Shown in pieces: positions 46,987-55,306 of a stretch of DNA of 64,000 nucleotides (its first letter is position 1; each line of letters opens with the position of its first letter). This DNA comes from Chryseobacterium capnotolerans. GTDB lineage: Bacteria; Bacteroidota; Bacteroidia; Flavobacteriales; Weeksellaceae. Location: assembly GCF_021278965.1 (NCBI RefSeq), contig NZ_CP065589.1, positions 3,725,001 to 3,789,000 of the forward strand, given 5' to 3'. The position numbers and the translations under genes are program-made. The notes beneath the pieces were generated by a model. That model did no database searches, was not told the origin of the DNA, and saw only the letters and a program-made list of their open reading frames with translations.

Positions 46987-47017
46987 AAAACCCGTTCGGA
47001 AAATCCGAACGGGTTTT
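46987..47017. terminator. Terminator hairpin, left copy
   Basis: A 13-pair stem (AAAACCCGTTCGG with CCGAACGGGTTTT) around AAAAT. It follows the LOG gene by 33 bp and is duplicated at 48461-48491. Confidence 0.85.
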
Positions 47018-47038
47018 GTTAAGATTAAAAAATATTTT

Positions 47039-47129
47039 CTAAGGATAAGGAGCAATTTCCACTTCAAGCCCTTCCATGGCATCTGCAATATGCAGCTGAC
47101 AGCCTAATCGGCTATTATCTTTCACATGG
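47039..47129 (-). pseudogene. Truncated 3' end of the ferredoxin gene
   Basis: The minus strand carries the last 30 codons and stop of the 2Fe-2S ferredoxin, identical to the intact gene at 48513-48603. It has no start and is cut at 47129, where the sequence passes directly into a LOG-like fragment. Confidence 0.85.
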
Positions 47130-47417
47130 GAATCTTACAGAACTTGTTCTTTCCTGCAGCTATGAAACTTTGGAAGAATTCTTCAAAATGACTACCTAGG
47201 TACAACTTAGGCTTTATAAAAAACTTATTATTTTAAATATTGATGCTTTTATATTGACCTAATCAATTTGATTGAAAATATAGTGAATAATGGCTTTTTA
47301 AAGACTGTAAACTAGAATATGCTTCTCCATCAGTGACAATATTGATGATCTGCTTGAAAAATTAGAAACTATCAGTCTCTAACAGTTGGAAAATAGATTT
47401 CTAAAGAAGAAATTTAA
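47130..47417 (+). pseudogene. Decayed 3' fragment of a second LOG-family gene
   Basis: Parallel to the intact LOG gene: AATCTTACAGAACTTGTTCT matches 46599-46618, then after a gap of about 60 bp the text resumes with GAAACTTTGGAAGAATTCTT (46696-46715 in the intact gene) and runs to the end. It has several stops and small indels, and lacks the H-E-R-K-T-K and most of the L-P-G-G-Y-G site. It is far more diverged than the 152-bp repeat beside it. Confidence 0.8.
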
Positions 47418-47463
47418 AATACTTCTCTTATATTTGACTTTCTCAAAAATTATATAAAAAACT

Positions 47464-48288
47464 ATGGCCAAACCTCGAATTTTTATAAGTTCTACATTTT
47501 ATGATCTCAAACAAATTAGAACTGATCTTGACCTATTTATAGATACCTTAGGATATGAAACTATAAGAAATGAAGAAGGTGATATTCCTTATGGAAAAGA
47601 TGATGCTCTTGAAGAATATTGTTATAAAGAAATCAAATCTATTGATATTCTCGTTTCCATAATTGGAGGAAGATTTGGATCAGAGTCTAAAAGAAATAAT
47701 TCCTCCATATCTCAGATTGAGTTAAGAACCGCTTTAAAAGAAAACAAACAAGTCTACATTTTCATTGAAAAAAATGTTTTAGCAGAATATGAAACCTACT
47801 TAATAAACAAGGATAAAGAAATATCTTTTAGATATGTAGATGATGTTAGAGTTTATCAATTTATTGAAGAAATTAAAAACCTGAATAATAACAATAACAT
47901 CAAAGGATTTGACACAGCTTCAGAAATAAGTAAATATCTAAAAGACCAATTTGCTGGATTATTTCAAAGATTCCTAGAAGAACAAACTAGAGTTAAGGAA
48001 GTCTCCTTAATTAAAAATCTTGAAAAAACAGCTCAGACATTAAATAAGATTGTTACAGTTTTAAGTGATGAAAACAAAGAAAAGGATGATGAAATTAACA
48101 AAATATTGATGATTAATCACCCCTTAGTTGAAGAGTTGAGAACGATCCTTGATATTCCGTATAATTTTTATATAGAGGGATTTAATGATATGAAAGAATT
48201 ACTTTCCGCAAGAGGGTATAAACATGAAGTTATTTTGCCTTGGGAGGAAGAAGGAGAGTATGAAGTTTTTGAAAAAATCAAACAATAG
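47464..48288 (+). CDS. DUF4062-domain protein, possible conflict or defence gene
   Basis: 274 residues without signal peptide. The N-terminal domain opens I-F-I-S-S-T-F-Y-D-L-K-Q-I-R-T-D-L and continues G-Y-E-T-I-R-N-E-E-G and D-I-L-V-S-I-I-G-G-R-F-G-S-E-S, the pattern of DUF4062, a TIR-like Rossmann domain usually found in front of STAND-type NTPases or other effectors. Here no NTPase is present; the rest (about 150-274) is helical. Its A/T-rich sequence differs from its neighbours. It is flanked by the 152-bp repeats and a decayed LOG fragment, so it is probably an acquired gene. A role in defence is inferred from the family, not shown. Confidence 0.75.
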   Translation: MAKPRIFISSTFYDLKQIRTDLDLFIDTLGYETIRNEEGDIPYGKDDALEEYCYKEIKSIDILVSIIGGRFGSESKRNNSSISQIELRTALKENKQVYIFIEKNVLAEYETYLINKDKEISFRYVDDVRVYQFIEEIKNLNNNNNIKGFDTASEISKYLKDQFAGLFQRFLEEQTRVKEVSLIKNLEKTAQTLNKIVTVLSDENKEKDDEINKILMINHPLVEELRTILDIPYNFYIEGFNDMKELLSARGYKHEVILPWEEEGEYEVFEKIKQ

Positions 48289-48427
48289 AAAAAGATACAA
48301 ATTAGAAGTTTCTAAATCAATATTTGATGATGATTTAAAACTAAAGTTTATAAAAAAACCAGAATGGAATGATGAATTTGTGTTGCATCAAGAAGAAGAG
48401 GAAGATGATGATGAATTTCCTTTCTAA
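48260..48427 (+). CDS. Small acidic-tail ORF overlapping the DUF4062 gene
   Basis: 55 residues (M-K-F-L-K-K-S-N-N-R-K-R-Y) ending in an acidic run E-E-E-E-D-D-D-E. It overlaps the DUF4062 stop. Either it is a separate small protein or it is the natural C-terminus: removing one A from the A6 run at about 48268-48273 fuses the frames as V-F-E-K-S-N-N-R-K-R-Y. I cannot choose. Confidence 0.4.
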   Translation: MKFLKKSNNRKRYKLEVSKSIFDDDLKLKFIKKPEWNDEFVLHQEEEEDDDEFPF

Positions 48428-48451
48428 AATAAAAATCGTTTAAAGTTTAAA

Positions 48452-48603
48452 TATAAAAACAAAACCCGTTCGGAAAATCCGAACGGGTTTTATGAAGATT
48501 AAAAAATATTTTCTAAGGATAAGGAGCAATTTCCACTTCAAGCCCTTCCATGGCATCTGCAATATGCAGCTGACAGCCTAATCGGCTATTATCTTTCACA
48601 TGG
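48452..48603. repeat. 152-bp direct repeat, right copy
   Basis: Right-hand counterpart of 46978-47129 and part of the normal locus, because it continues into the complete ferredoxin gene. Confidence 0.9.
48461..48491. terminator. Terminator hairpin, right copy
   Basis: Identical stem to that at 46987-47017. It serves the ferredoxin gene on the minus strand and probably the DUF4062 transcript on the plus strand. Confidence 0.85.
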
Positions 48604-48842
48604 AAAGCTTCAGCAAGCATAGCATCTTCTTCATCTCCCATTGGTTCTAAGCCCGGATCATTGATTACATAAACCTGGCATGAAGCACACATCGCCATTC
48701 CACCACATACCCCAATAGTACCTTCTTCAGCCAATTCATAGGAACGGATAATTTCCATTAAGTTCATGGACATATCCGTTGGAGCTATAACATCGTGGGT
48801 TACACCTTCTCTGTCGGTGATTTTAATATTAATATCTGACAT
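48513..48842 (-). CDS. 2Fe-2S ferredoxin (adrenodoxin-type)
   Basis: 109 residues. Cluster ligands are C46, C52, C55 and C90 in the adrenodoxin spacing C-x5-C-x2-C-x34-C (G-V-C-G-G-M-A-M-C-A-S-C). It carries one electron at low potential. It lies 12 bp downstream of a ferredoxin-NAD(P)+ reductase, its natural partner. Its last 30 codons are duplicated at 47039-47129. Confidence 0.93.
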   Translation of the reverse strand: MSDINIKITDREGVTHDVIAPTDMSMNLMEIIRSYELAEEGTIGVCGGMAMCASCQVYVINDPGLEPMGDEEDAMLAEAFHVKDNSRLGCQLHIADAMEGLEVEIAPYP

Positions 48843-48854
48843 AATTCTGCAAAA

Positions 48855-49910
48855 TTAGTCAATTTTTTTCACAACAGCCTTCTCTGCTTCTTTACGGCTT
48901 CCGTCAAATCCGTCTACTCCACTTACTGTAGTATATTTTAATACGAATTTTTTGCCAGGATTCAATCTGTTATAAACACTTTGACACATTAAAGTAGCCT
49001 CGTGGAAACCACAAAGGATCAATTTTAATTTACCCGGATAGGTATTGATATCTCCGATTGCGTAGATACCCTCAATGTTTGTCTGATAATCAAGAGCGTT
49101 GTTTACCACAATCGCATTCTTTTCAATATTTAATCCCCAGTTTCCGATCTCACCCAATTTTGGAGTCAATCCGAATAATGGAATGAAATAATCTGTTTCA
49201 ATTTCAAAAGCATCTTCACCATCTTTTTGTACAGTGATGGCTTCTACTTTTCCATCCCCTCTGATACCAGTAACTTCAGCAGGGGTAATCAACTTGATTT
49301 TCCCTTCGTTTTTCAGATCCTGAACTTTTTCTACAGAATCCAAAGCTCCTCTGAACTCATTTCTTCTGTGGATCAAAGTGACTTCGCTAGCTACATTAGA
49401 AAGGAAAATACTCCAGTCAAGGGCAGAATCTCCCCCTCCGGCGATTACTACTTTTTTATTTCTGAAGTGCTCAGGTTCTTTAACGAAATATTCAAGTCCT
49501 TTTTCTTCATAATCAGCTACATTTTCGAAAGTAGGTTTTCTAGGTTCGAAAGTACCCAATCCACCTGCAATAGCAATAGCTTTACATCTATGAACAGTAC
49601 CTTTGTTAGTAACGACTTCAAACCATTCATCATCTACCTTGGTATAAGAAACTGCTGTTTCCCCCAAAGTAAATCCTGGTTGAAACTGCTTGATCTGCTC
49701 CATCAAATTATCCACTAATTCTCCAGCGTTTACTGAAGGATACCCTGGAATATCAAAAATAGGTTTCTTCGGATAAAGTTCGGCCAATTGCCCTCCTGGT
49801 TGTGGAAGTGCGTCAATAATATGGCACTTCATTTTTAAAAGCCCTGCTTCAAAAACTGCAAAAAGTCCTGTAGGACCTGCCCCTATGATCAATATATCAG
49901 TGGTTATCAT
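48855..49910 (-). CDS. Ferredoxin-NAD(P)+ reductase, thioredoxin-reductase-like
   Basis: 351 residues. Two dinucleotide sites are visible: I-I-G-A-G-P-T-G for FAD (7-14) and V-I-A-G-G-G-D-S-A-L-D-W for NAD(P). G-V-D-G-F-D-G-S-R near the end fits the YumC-type reductase, and the CxxC of thioredoxin reductase is absent. A minus-strand promoter element (CAAATTTA at 49942-49949) lies 32 bp upstream. It reduces the ferredoxin encoded next. Confidence 0.9.
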   Translation of the reverse strand: MITTDILIIGAGPTGLFAVFEAGLLKMKCHIIDALPQPGGQLAELYPKKPIFDIPGYPSVNAGELVDNLMEQIKQFQPGFTLGETAVSYTKVDDEWFEVVTNKGTVHRCKAIAIAGGLGTFEPRKPTFENVADYEEKGLEYFVKEPEHFRNKKVVIAGGGDSALDWSIFLSNVASEVTLIHRRNEFRGALDSVEKVQDLKNEGKIKLITPAEVTGIRGDGKVEAITVQKDGEDAFEIETDYFIPLFGLTPKLGEIGNWGLNIEKNAIVVNNALDYQTNIEGIYAIGDINTYPGKLKLILCGFHEATLMCQSVYNRLNPGKKFVLKYTTVSGVDGFDGSRKEAEKAVVKKID

Positions 49911-50060
49911 AATTTAGATAATTTAATTATACATGTAGCTGCAAATTTACTAATTTTAATGCGAAGCATATTTAATTGATTCTAAATAAAAAGCTGAGAT
50001 TTGTCAAATATCTATCAATTAAGATTTTAATTTTGGCAATGTTTTTGTAAATGTCATGTT

Positions 50061-50831
50061 ATGAAGAAAATTTTAAACCTTTTTGCCGTACTCATATTCT
50101 TTTTAGGCTCTGCCCAAATTGATAACATCGCAGATGGCGAATCCATCACTCTTAGAATCCATTATGGGTTCCTGAATGCCGGAACCGCTAACCTTACGAC
50201 TAAAAAGACCACGTATAAAGGAGAGCCTCATCTATACGTAAAAGGGACCGGGCAGACTACCGGTGCCGTAAAAGCTTTCTTCAAAGTAGAAGACCTCTAT
50301 GAAAGTTTTATTGACAGCGCAAGCGGATTGCCCAGCTATTATGTTCGAAACGTACGTGAAGGAAGCTATCGCCAGCATTTTGAAACTGCCTTTAATCATG
50401 ATAACAATACTTTAATCTTAACAGATAAGAAAACACCAGCCAATGGTTCAAAGGTTATCAAATCTGTAAAAGGTGTTCAGGATATGCTTTCCTGTTTCTA
50501 TTATCTGCGAAGCAAAAGGCCGGATGAGCTGAAAGTAGGAACTGTAATCAACATGAATGTATGGATTGATGATGAAATGTTTCCTTTTCAGCTTAAAGTA
50601 ATAGGCACTGAGAATTTAAAAACAAAATTTGGGACGATCAATTGTTTAAAAATTATTCCTTCTGTAAAAAGCGGAAGAGTATTCAAAGAAAAAGAAGGGG
50701 TAACCATGTGGGTTTCCAATGATGCCAACCACTTGCCAATGCTCTTGAAAGCTGAATTAGCAGTAGGGTCGCTTAAAGCAAGTATTGATGATTACAAAAA
50801 TGTAAAATATCCCTTAAAGTTTACCAAGTAA
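50061..50831 (+). CDS. DUF3108 secreted protein
   Basis: 256 residues with a signal peptide (MKKILNLFAVLIFFLGSAQ). The DUF3108 pattern is seen: L-R-I-H-Y-G-F-L-N-A-G-T-A near residue 30 and V-K-S-G-R-V-F-K-E-K-E-G-V-T-M-W-V-S-N-D toward the end. Probably a periplasmic beta-barrel or lipocalin-like protein; function unknown. Ends in its own terminator. Confidence 0.85.
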   Translation: MKKILNLFAVLIFFLGSAQIDNIADGESITLRIHYGFLNAGTANLTTKKTTYKGEPHLYVKGTGQTTGAVKAFFKVEDLYESFIDSASGLPSYYVRNVREGSYRQHFETAFNHDNNTLILTDKKTPANGSKVIKSVKGVQDMLSCFYYLRSKRPDELKVGTVINMNVWIDDEMFPFQLKVIGTENLKTKFGTINCLKIIPSVKSGRVFKEKEGVTMWVSNDANHLPMLLKAELAVGSLKASIDDYKNVKYPLKFTK

Positions 50832-50855
50832 ACCTATAATCAATTTTAACGAATC

Positions 50856-50881
50856 AATGTCTGTAATTTTTTACAGACATT
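50856..50881 (+). terminator. Terminator after the DUF3108 gene
   Basis: AATGTCTGTAA pairs with TTACAGACATT around TTTT, running into T. Confidence 0.8.
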
Positions 50882-51032
50882 TTTTATTTTAAATGTAATA
50901 GATATCAAATAAAGATTGTCTTACTAATAGAAGCAGCAACGAGGCTGCAATGTCAATACTTCGATGGAATCCCTTGCCTACCCGAAGTATGGATATAAGA
51001 AACAGACACGTGTAAATTTTTCAATAAGATCA

Positions 51033-51074
51033 GTTTTTAATTACGTTTTGTTTCTTAGGTCAGTAATTAAAAAC
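51033..51074. repeat. Perfect 12-bp inverted repeat
   Basis: GTTTTTAATTAC (51033-51044) and GTAATTAAAAAC (51063-51074) pair perfectly around 18 nt, just beyond the pheS terminator. Role unknown; the spacer here (50832-51106) holds no gene. Confidence 0.5.
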
Positions 51075-51076
51075 AA

Positions 51077-51100
51077 AAACCTCCGGAGCTCCGGAGGTTT
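51077..51100 (-). terminator. Terminator of pheS
   Basis: AAACCTCCGGAG/CTCCGGAGGTTT is a perfect 24-bp palindrome 7 bp beyond the pheS stop, with T residues beyond on the minus strand. Confidence 0.75.
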
Positions 51101-51106
51101 ATTGTA

Positions 51107-52117
51107 TTATAATGTCTTGAATTGCTCCAAGGATCTTATATCATTTTCGAAGAACATTCTGATATCACTCATTTGGTAAAGAAGCATGGTAATTCTTTCA
51201 ATACCCATTCCAAATGCGTATCCTGAATATTTCTCAGAATCAATATTTACATTCTTTAATACGGCAGGATCTACCATACCACAACCCATGATTTCTAACC
51301 ATCCTGTACCTTTGGTAATTCTATAGTCAGTTTCAGAGTTTAATCCCCAATATACATCAATCTCAGCACTTGGCTCAGTGAATGGGAAATAAGAAGGTCT
51401 CATTCTGATTTTAGATTTTCCGAAAAGCTCAGTAGTAAAGAACTGGATTGTTTGCTTTAAGTCTGCAAAACTTACATTCTCATCAATATACAATCCTTCA
51501 ATCTGATGGAAGATACAGTGAGAACGTGAAGAAATTGCTTCATTTCTGAACACTCTTCCCGGAGATAAAATCCTGATAGGCGGCTGGTTTTCTTCCATAT
51601 AACGAGTCTGTACAGAAGAAGTATGCGTTCTCAAAAGAATATCCGGATTCTGCTCAATGAAGAACGTATCCTGCATATCTCTTGCCGGGTGATATTCCGG
51701 AAGATTCAATGCGGTAAAGTTATGCCAGTCATCTTCAATCTCAGGACCATCTGCTACTGCAAATCCAATGGATTTAAAGATTTCAATAATTCTGTTTTTA
51801 ACCAGGTTGATCGGATGTCTTGATCCCAGATCTAGTGGAAATGCCGGTCTAGTAAGATCTTCTTTTTCTATCACAACAGAAGATGCAGAAGCTGTTTTCA
51901 GGTCCTCCAATTTCACAGCAACAGCTTGTTTCAAAGTATTGATCTTCTGTCCGAATTCTTTCTTCTGATCGTTAGGAACTTCTTTAAATTTTTCAAAAAA
52001 ATCATTCAGAACTCCTTTTTTACCGTTGTACTTGATACGGAAGTTCTCTATCTCTTCCTTAGAGGTAGCATTGAAGCCGTTTACTTCGATCAGTAGTTCT
52101 TCTATCTTTTCTATCAT
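51107..52117 (-). CDS. pheS: Phenylalanyl-tRNA synthetase alpha subunit
   Basis: 336 residues. The coiled-coil N-terminus (about 1-85) is followed by the class II catalytic core: [17 protein letters not shown], motif 2 [11 protein letters not shown] and motif 3 [13 protein letters not shown]. It charges tRNA-Phe with PheT. pheT is not adjacent, which is common in Bacteroidetes. Confidence 0.95.
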   Translation of the reverse strand: MIEKIEELLIEVNGFNATSKEEIENFRIKYNGKKGVLNDFFEKFKEVPNDQKKEFGQKINTLKQAVAVKLEDLKTASASSVVIEKEDLTRPAFPLDLGSRHPINLVKNRIIEIFKSIGFAVADGPEIEDDWHNFTALNLPEYHPARDMQDTFFIEQNPDILLRTHTSSVQTRYMEENQPPIRILSPGRVFRNEAISSRSHCIFHQIEGLYIDENVSFADLKQTIQFFTTELFGKSKIRMRPSYFPFTEPSAEIDVYWGLNSETDYRITKGTGWLEIMGCGMVDPAVLKNVNIDSEKYSGYAFGMGIERITMLLYQMSDIRMFFENDIRSLEQFKTL

Positions 52118-52188
52118 TATTTTACCCTTTCAAAATGTTTTGCAAAAATACGACTTTTAAGTTGAATAATAGGTCCGTCATAAAAAAA

Positions 52189-52212
52189 TCTGCCTCTTTT
52201 TCGAGAGGCAGA
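52189..52212. terminator. Terminator between pheS promoter region and the YceI-like gene
   Basis: TCTGCCTCT pairs with AGAGGCAGA; on the minus strand it follows the YceI-like stop by about 30 bp and runs into T. Confidence 0.65.
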
Positions 52213-52244
52213 CTTCAATCACTTATTTCACTTAAATAAAAAAA

Positions 52245-52903
52245 TTATTTCTTTTCTAAGGCTTTAACGTTGATCTGAAGAGTTACCTCATCTTTAATCA
52301 CCCCGTTTTCAGCAGGAGCCTGAAACTTCACGCCAAACTCTTCTCTTTTGATATCCTTAGGCTCAGTAGCAATACTTACATCTCCATCTTTCACCGAAAC
52401 ATTCGCTTTAAACTGAACTGGTTTTGTAATCCCTTTAATTGTTAAATTACCATCCAGAAGAGTATTATAATCACCTTCTGTAGCAGGAGTAACTTTTGTA
52501 ATTTCATAAGAAGCCGTTGGGAATTTTTCCACTTCAAAGAAATCTCCACTCTTCAGGTGACCGTTTAATTTTCCCATATCATCCGGACTGTCTTTCAAGT
52601 CTACAGAGGTCAGGGAATTCATATCAGCAACAAATTTACCGCTTTCTAGTTTTCCTTCCTTCACTGTTACATCACCACTTTCAAACTTAATTGTTCCGAA
52701 GTGGCTTGTATTCTCAGATTTGAATACTTTATATCCTTTCCATTCAACTTTACTGTTTAGCGTATCCAAAGTGTACTGGTTACCATCCTTGGTTGTAGTC
52801 ACCTCATTACTTTCGCTGGTAAGCGGTTTATCTTTTTACAAGAAACCATTACAGCAGCAACGAATAAAGCAGGAATAGCTAACGAAAACAGTTTTTTTCT
52901 CAT
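52245..52903 (-). pseudogene. YceI-family lipoprotein, frame broken near the N-terminus
   Basis: A YceI-like protein with a lipoprotein signal. From ATG 52903 the signal reads MRKKLFSLAIPALFVAAV then M-V-S-C-K-K and soon hits a stop. One more base in the T5 run at 52833-52837 (A5 on the coding strand) gives C-K-K-D-K-P-L-T-S-E-S-N-E-V-T and joins the YceI domain (L-D-T-L-N-S-K-V-E-W-K-G-Y-K ... I-K-G-I-T-K-P-V). About 219 residues. YceI proteins are lipocalin-like periplasmic binders of isoprenoids. Probably intact in the cell. Confidence 0.85.
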
Positions 52904-52966
52904 TTTTGATTTATTTTTATTACTCCCGCTAATATAATAAAAAAAATTATGTTTTCATAAAAACCT

Positions 52967-52974
52967 TACATTTG
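52967..52974 (+). promoter_or_regulatory. Minus-7 element at the ABC ATPase start
   Basis: TACATTTG ends 4 bp before the ATG at 52979, so the transcript would be leaderless. Confidence 0.45.
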
Positions 52975-52978
52975 TAAT

Positions 52979-53914
52979 ATGCTTTTAGAAATAAACAATT
53001 TATTCTTCTCTCACACCAAAGAAAAACCGCTTTTTCAAAACCTTAATTTAAGATTTGAGGCCAATAAAATTATAGCTTTGGCAGGAGAAAGCGGATGCGG
53101 AAAATCTACTCTTTTGGGTTTGGTGTACGGACTGCTTGATTGGGAAAGCGGAGAGATCATTTTTAATGGAGCCAAACTGTTAGGACCAAAAGGAAATCTT
53201 GTTCCCGGTGAAGCTGAAATGAAGTTTGTAGCACAGAATTTTGATCTGATGCCTTATGCCACAGTTGCTGAAAATGTAGGTAAATTTATTTCGAATATTA
53301 ATTTAACAAAGAAAAGAGAAACCGTTATGGAACTTCTTGAAGTTGTAGGACTTCAGGAGTTTGCCAATGTACTTCCAAAATATTTAAGCGGCGGACAGCA
53401 GCAAAGAGTCGCCATCGCAAGAGCGCTATCCGTTATGCCTAAACTGTTGATCCTTGATGAACCTTTCAGTAATCTTGATTTTCCAAGAAAGATTGAACTT
53501 AGAGAAAGACTGTTCAGATATGTAAAAGAACATCAGATTTCTCTGATTATTTCTACTCACGAACTTCAAGACATTATGCCATGGCTGGATCAGATTGTTA
53601 TCCTTCAAAATGGAAGACTTATTCAGAACGATAGTCCGGAAGAAACCTATAAAAATCCTTACAATTCATATGTTGCCAAATTGTTTGGTGAGGTAAATAT
53701 TTTCAGTGAAAATGAAGCAGAAGATTTCCAGCTATCCAAGTTTTTCTATTATCCAAAAGGAATAAAAATTTCTGAAAATGGTTTTGAAGCTGAAGTTCTT
53801 GAAAGCAGATTTGCTGGAAACTATTATTGGAATAAAGTTAAAGCAAAGAATAAAGAACTGGTAGTTTATACTGATGATAAACTACATGAATCAGTCAACA
53901 TTTCATTTATTTAA
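52979..53914 (+). CDS. ABC transporter ATPase without adjacent permease
   Basis: 311 residues. Walker A G-E-S-G-C-G-K-S-T (36-44), signature Y-L-S-G-G-Q-Q-Q-R-V-A, Walker B L-L-I-L-D-E-P-F and H-loop I-S-T-H-E. The region after about 230 (V-A-K-L-F-G-E-V-N-I-F-S) is a TOBE-like extension, as in PotA/FbpC importers. No permease or binding protein gene is near, so the substrate is open; it may work with distant partners. Confidence 0.88.
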   Translation: MLLEINNLFFSHTKEKPLFQNLNLRFEANKIIALAGESGCGKSTLLGLVYGLLDWESGEIIFNGAKLLGPKGNLVPGEAEMKFVAQNFDLMPYATVAENVGKFISNINLTKKRETVMELLEVVGLQEFANVLPKYLSGGQQQRVAIARALSVMPKLLILDEPFSNLDFPRKIELRERLFRYVKEHQISLIISTHELQDIMPWLDQIVILQNGRLIQNDSPEETYKNPYNSYVAKLFGEVNIFSENEAEDFQLSKFFYYPKGIKISENGFEAEVLESRFAGNYYWNKVKAKNKELVVYTDDKLHESVNISFI

Positions 53915-54074
53915 ATTGAAGAGGAAGGTGAGAGCCTACTTCCAGTGTATAGACTTAGCAACCTCACTTCCCTTATCTTTCACCCTACCACAAAACAACA
54001 CATAACTCATACATTTCCTTACACTTATCAATAAAAAAAATACAAACATAAGAATCAGTTATTAAACTTTTTCT

Positions 54075-54082
54075 TACATTTG
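54075..54082 (+). promoter_or_regulatory. Minus-7 element before a candidate RNA
   Basis: TACATTTG matches TAnnTTTG in a 364-bp gap without any gene start nearby; a transcript would begin at about 54089. Confidence 0.45.
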
Positions 54083-54088
54083 TATTTC

Positions 54089-54200
54089 CACAGCATAAGG
54101 AAATTATTGGTTATTTCTCTTTCTGCCTTTTAGACGGACATTAGCAATCTTGCAATTAAGTCTATTGAAAGATTACTCTGTCCAATTTTTTCCTTTTTTT
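54089..54200 (+). ncRNA. Candidate structured non-coding RNA
   Basis: Downstream of a TACATTTG element, AAGGAAATTATTGG (54097-54110) pairs with CCAATTTTTTCCTT (54182-54195) at 12 of 14 positions, and the 3' arm runs into T. Inside, AGCAATCTT (54143-54151) pairs with AAGATTACT (54169-54177) at 8 of 9 and CAAT with ATTG within it. That gives one long irregular hairpin with an unpaired 5' side of about 32 nt, as in some 6S-like RNAs. It is not a tRNA, SRP RNA or tmRNA by motif. No coding frame fits. Confidence 0.4.
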
Positions 54201-54278
54201 ATGATTTTCAGTTCAAAACTTTTAATCAAAAAGCAAAGTATCCGTAGCAAAAAGCCAGAAGCCAGCTGCCAACAGTTA

Positions 54279-54623
54279 TTAAGCTTTCTTCACAAATTCT
54301 GACTTTAAAGCCATTGCTCCGAAGCCATCAATCTTACAGTCGATATTATGATCGCTTCCCGGCCTTAGACGGATATTCTTCACTTTAGTTCCAGCTTTTA
54401 CCGGTTTTGGTGCTCCTTTTACAGGAAGATCTTTAACCACCACTACAGAATCACCGTCTTGAAGCTCATTCCCGTTAGAGTCCAATATTTTACCCTCGTT
54501 TGCTGCTTCAGAAGCTGCTTCTTCAGGGTTCCATTCGTAGAAACACTGAGAACATACCATCATATTATCGCTCGGGTAAGTAAACTCAGAGCTGCATTTC
54601 GGACAAAGTACTGTATCACTCAT
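54279..54623 (-). CDS. YjdM/PhnA-like zinc-ribbon protein
   Basis: 114 residues. The N-terminal zinc ribbon has C-P-K-C and C-S-Q-C (about 7-10 and 28-31); the C-terminal domain has [14 protein letters not shown] and the closing [19 protein letters not shown]. The family is named after alkylphosphonate genes but has no proven enzyme activity there. Single gene. Confidence 0.92.
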   Translation of the reverse strand: MSDTVLCPKCSSEFTYPSDNMMVCSQCFYEWNPEEAASEAANEGKILDSNGNELQDGDSVVVVKDLPVKGAPKPVKAGTKVKNIRLRPGSDHNIDCKIDGFGAMALKSEFVKKA

Positions 54624-55306
54624 ATTTTAATTTTTTGCAAAGGTAGGGCTTTTTCAAGGTTAAAGTCAAGAGGTAAAGATCAGTATAGCAGACCATAAAC
54701 GCACATCAATTTCACACCAATAAGTGAATTAGATAAAGTTAATTAAGCTAACTGTAAAGAAATAAAGGATATTGATGAACCATGTACATTTTATTTGCAA
54801 AGTTTTTCCATTTAAGCAAAATAAGAGCTCATTTGCCATTGAATAAAAGACACCTTAACCGAGTAAAATAATATGAATCTTAAGAAAAGTCTTTATAAAT
54901 TCAGAATCGAAATTTATTAATAGCGTTTAAAAGATTAATATATGCCACAAATTAATTGTTAAGTATAATTCTGTCTCAATTTTAAACGCTAATGCTCACA
55001 AAGTTTTTTGACTAACACTGTATTTTTGCCCGCAAAGGCATTTTATTCAGCTAAGGTAGCAACTCATTCATTGCTGAGTAAAGCGCCATTGCGATCGATC
55101 TAACACGTGGAATAATAAAGCACCTACCGAACTCTGTATTAAAAATGTATATGGTATAAAATTCATATGTATAGCAAATCAGATATTCGCTCTAAATACT
55201 CTAACTCTCCAACTCTAAAACCCTCTCACTTCCAAACTCTCCAACTCAATCCTCAACTCTCAACTTTAATTCGTATTTTTGCAGATTCAAACAGCGAAGC
55301 AAATTT
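54624..55306. other. Gene-free gap with degenerate repeats
   Basis: No gene is supported in these 683 bp. It is A/T-rich; a CT-rich block (CTAACTCTCCAACTC-type strings) fills 55196-55265, and AAACGCTAATGCTCACAAAG at 54983-55002 resembles common dispersed Bacteroidetes text. TATTTTTG at 55274-55281 is a likely minus-7 element for the next gene. Confidence 0.5.

Larger units (their letters stand above)
46978..47129. repeat. 152-bp direct repeat, left copy
   Basis: This copy and 48452-48603 are the same length and differ at 2 of 152 positions (near 47018 and 47020). Each holds the hairpin AAAACCCGTTCGG/CCGAACGGGTTTT and the last 30 codons of ferredoxin. Here the ferredoxin text breaks off at 47129. 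Confidence 0.9.

Noticed and set aside
46978..48603. Repeats as attachment sites of an integrative element
   Set aside because: There is no integrase or tRNA, and the repeats are longer than usual att cores; homologous integration is a better fit.
50964..51179. Small plus-strand frame across the pheS 3' end
   Set aside because: It overlaps the pheS terminator and coding end in antisense and has no start signals.
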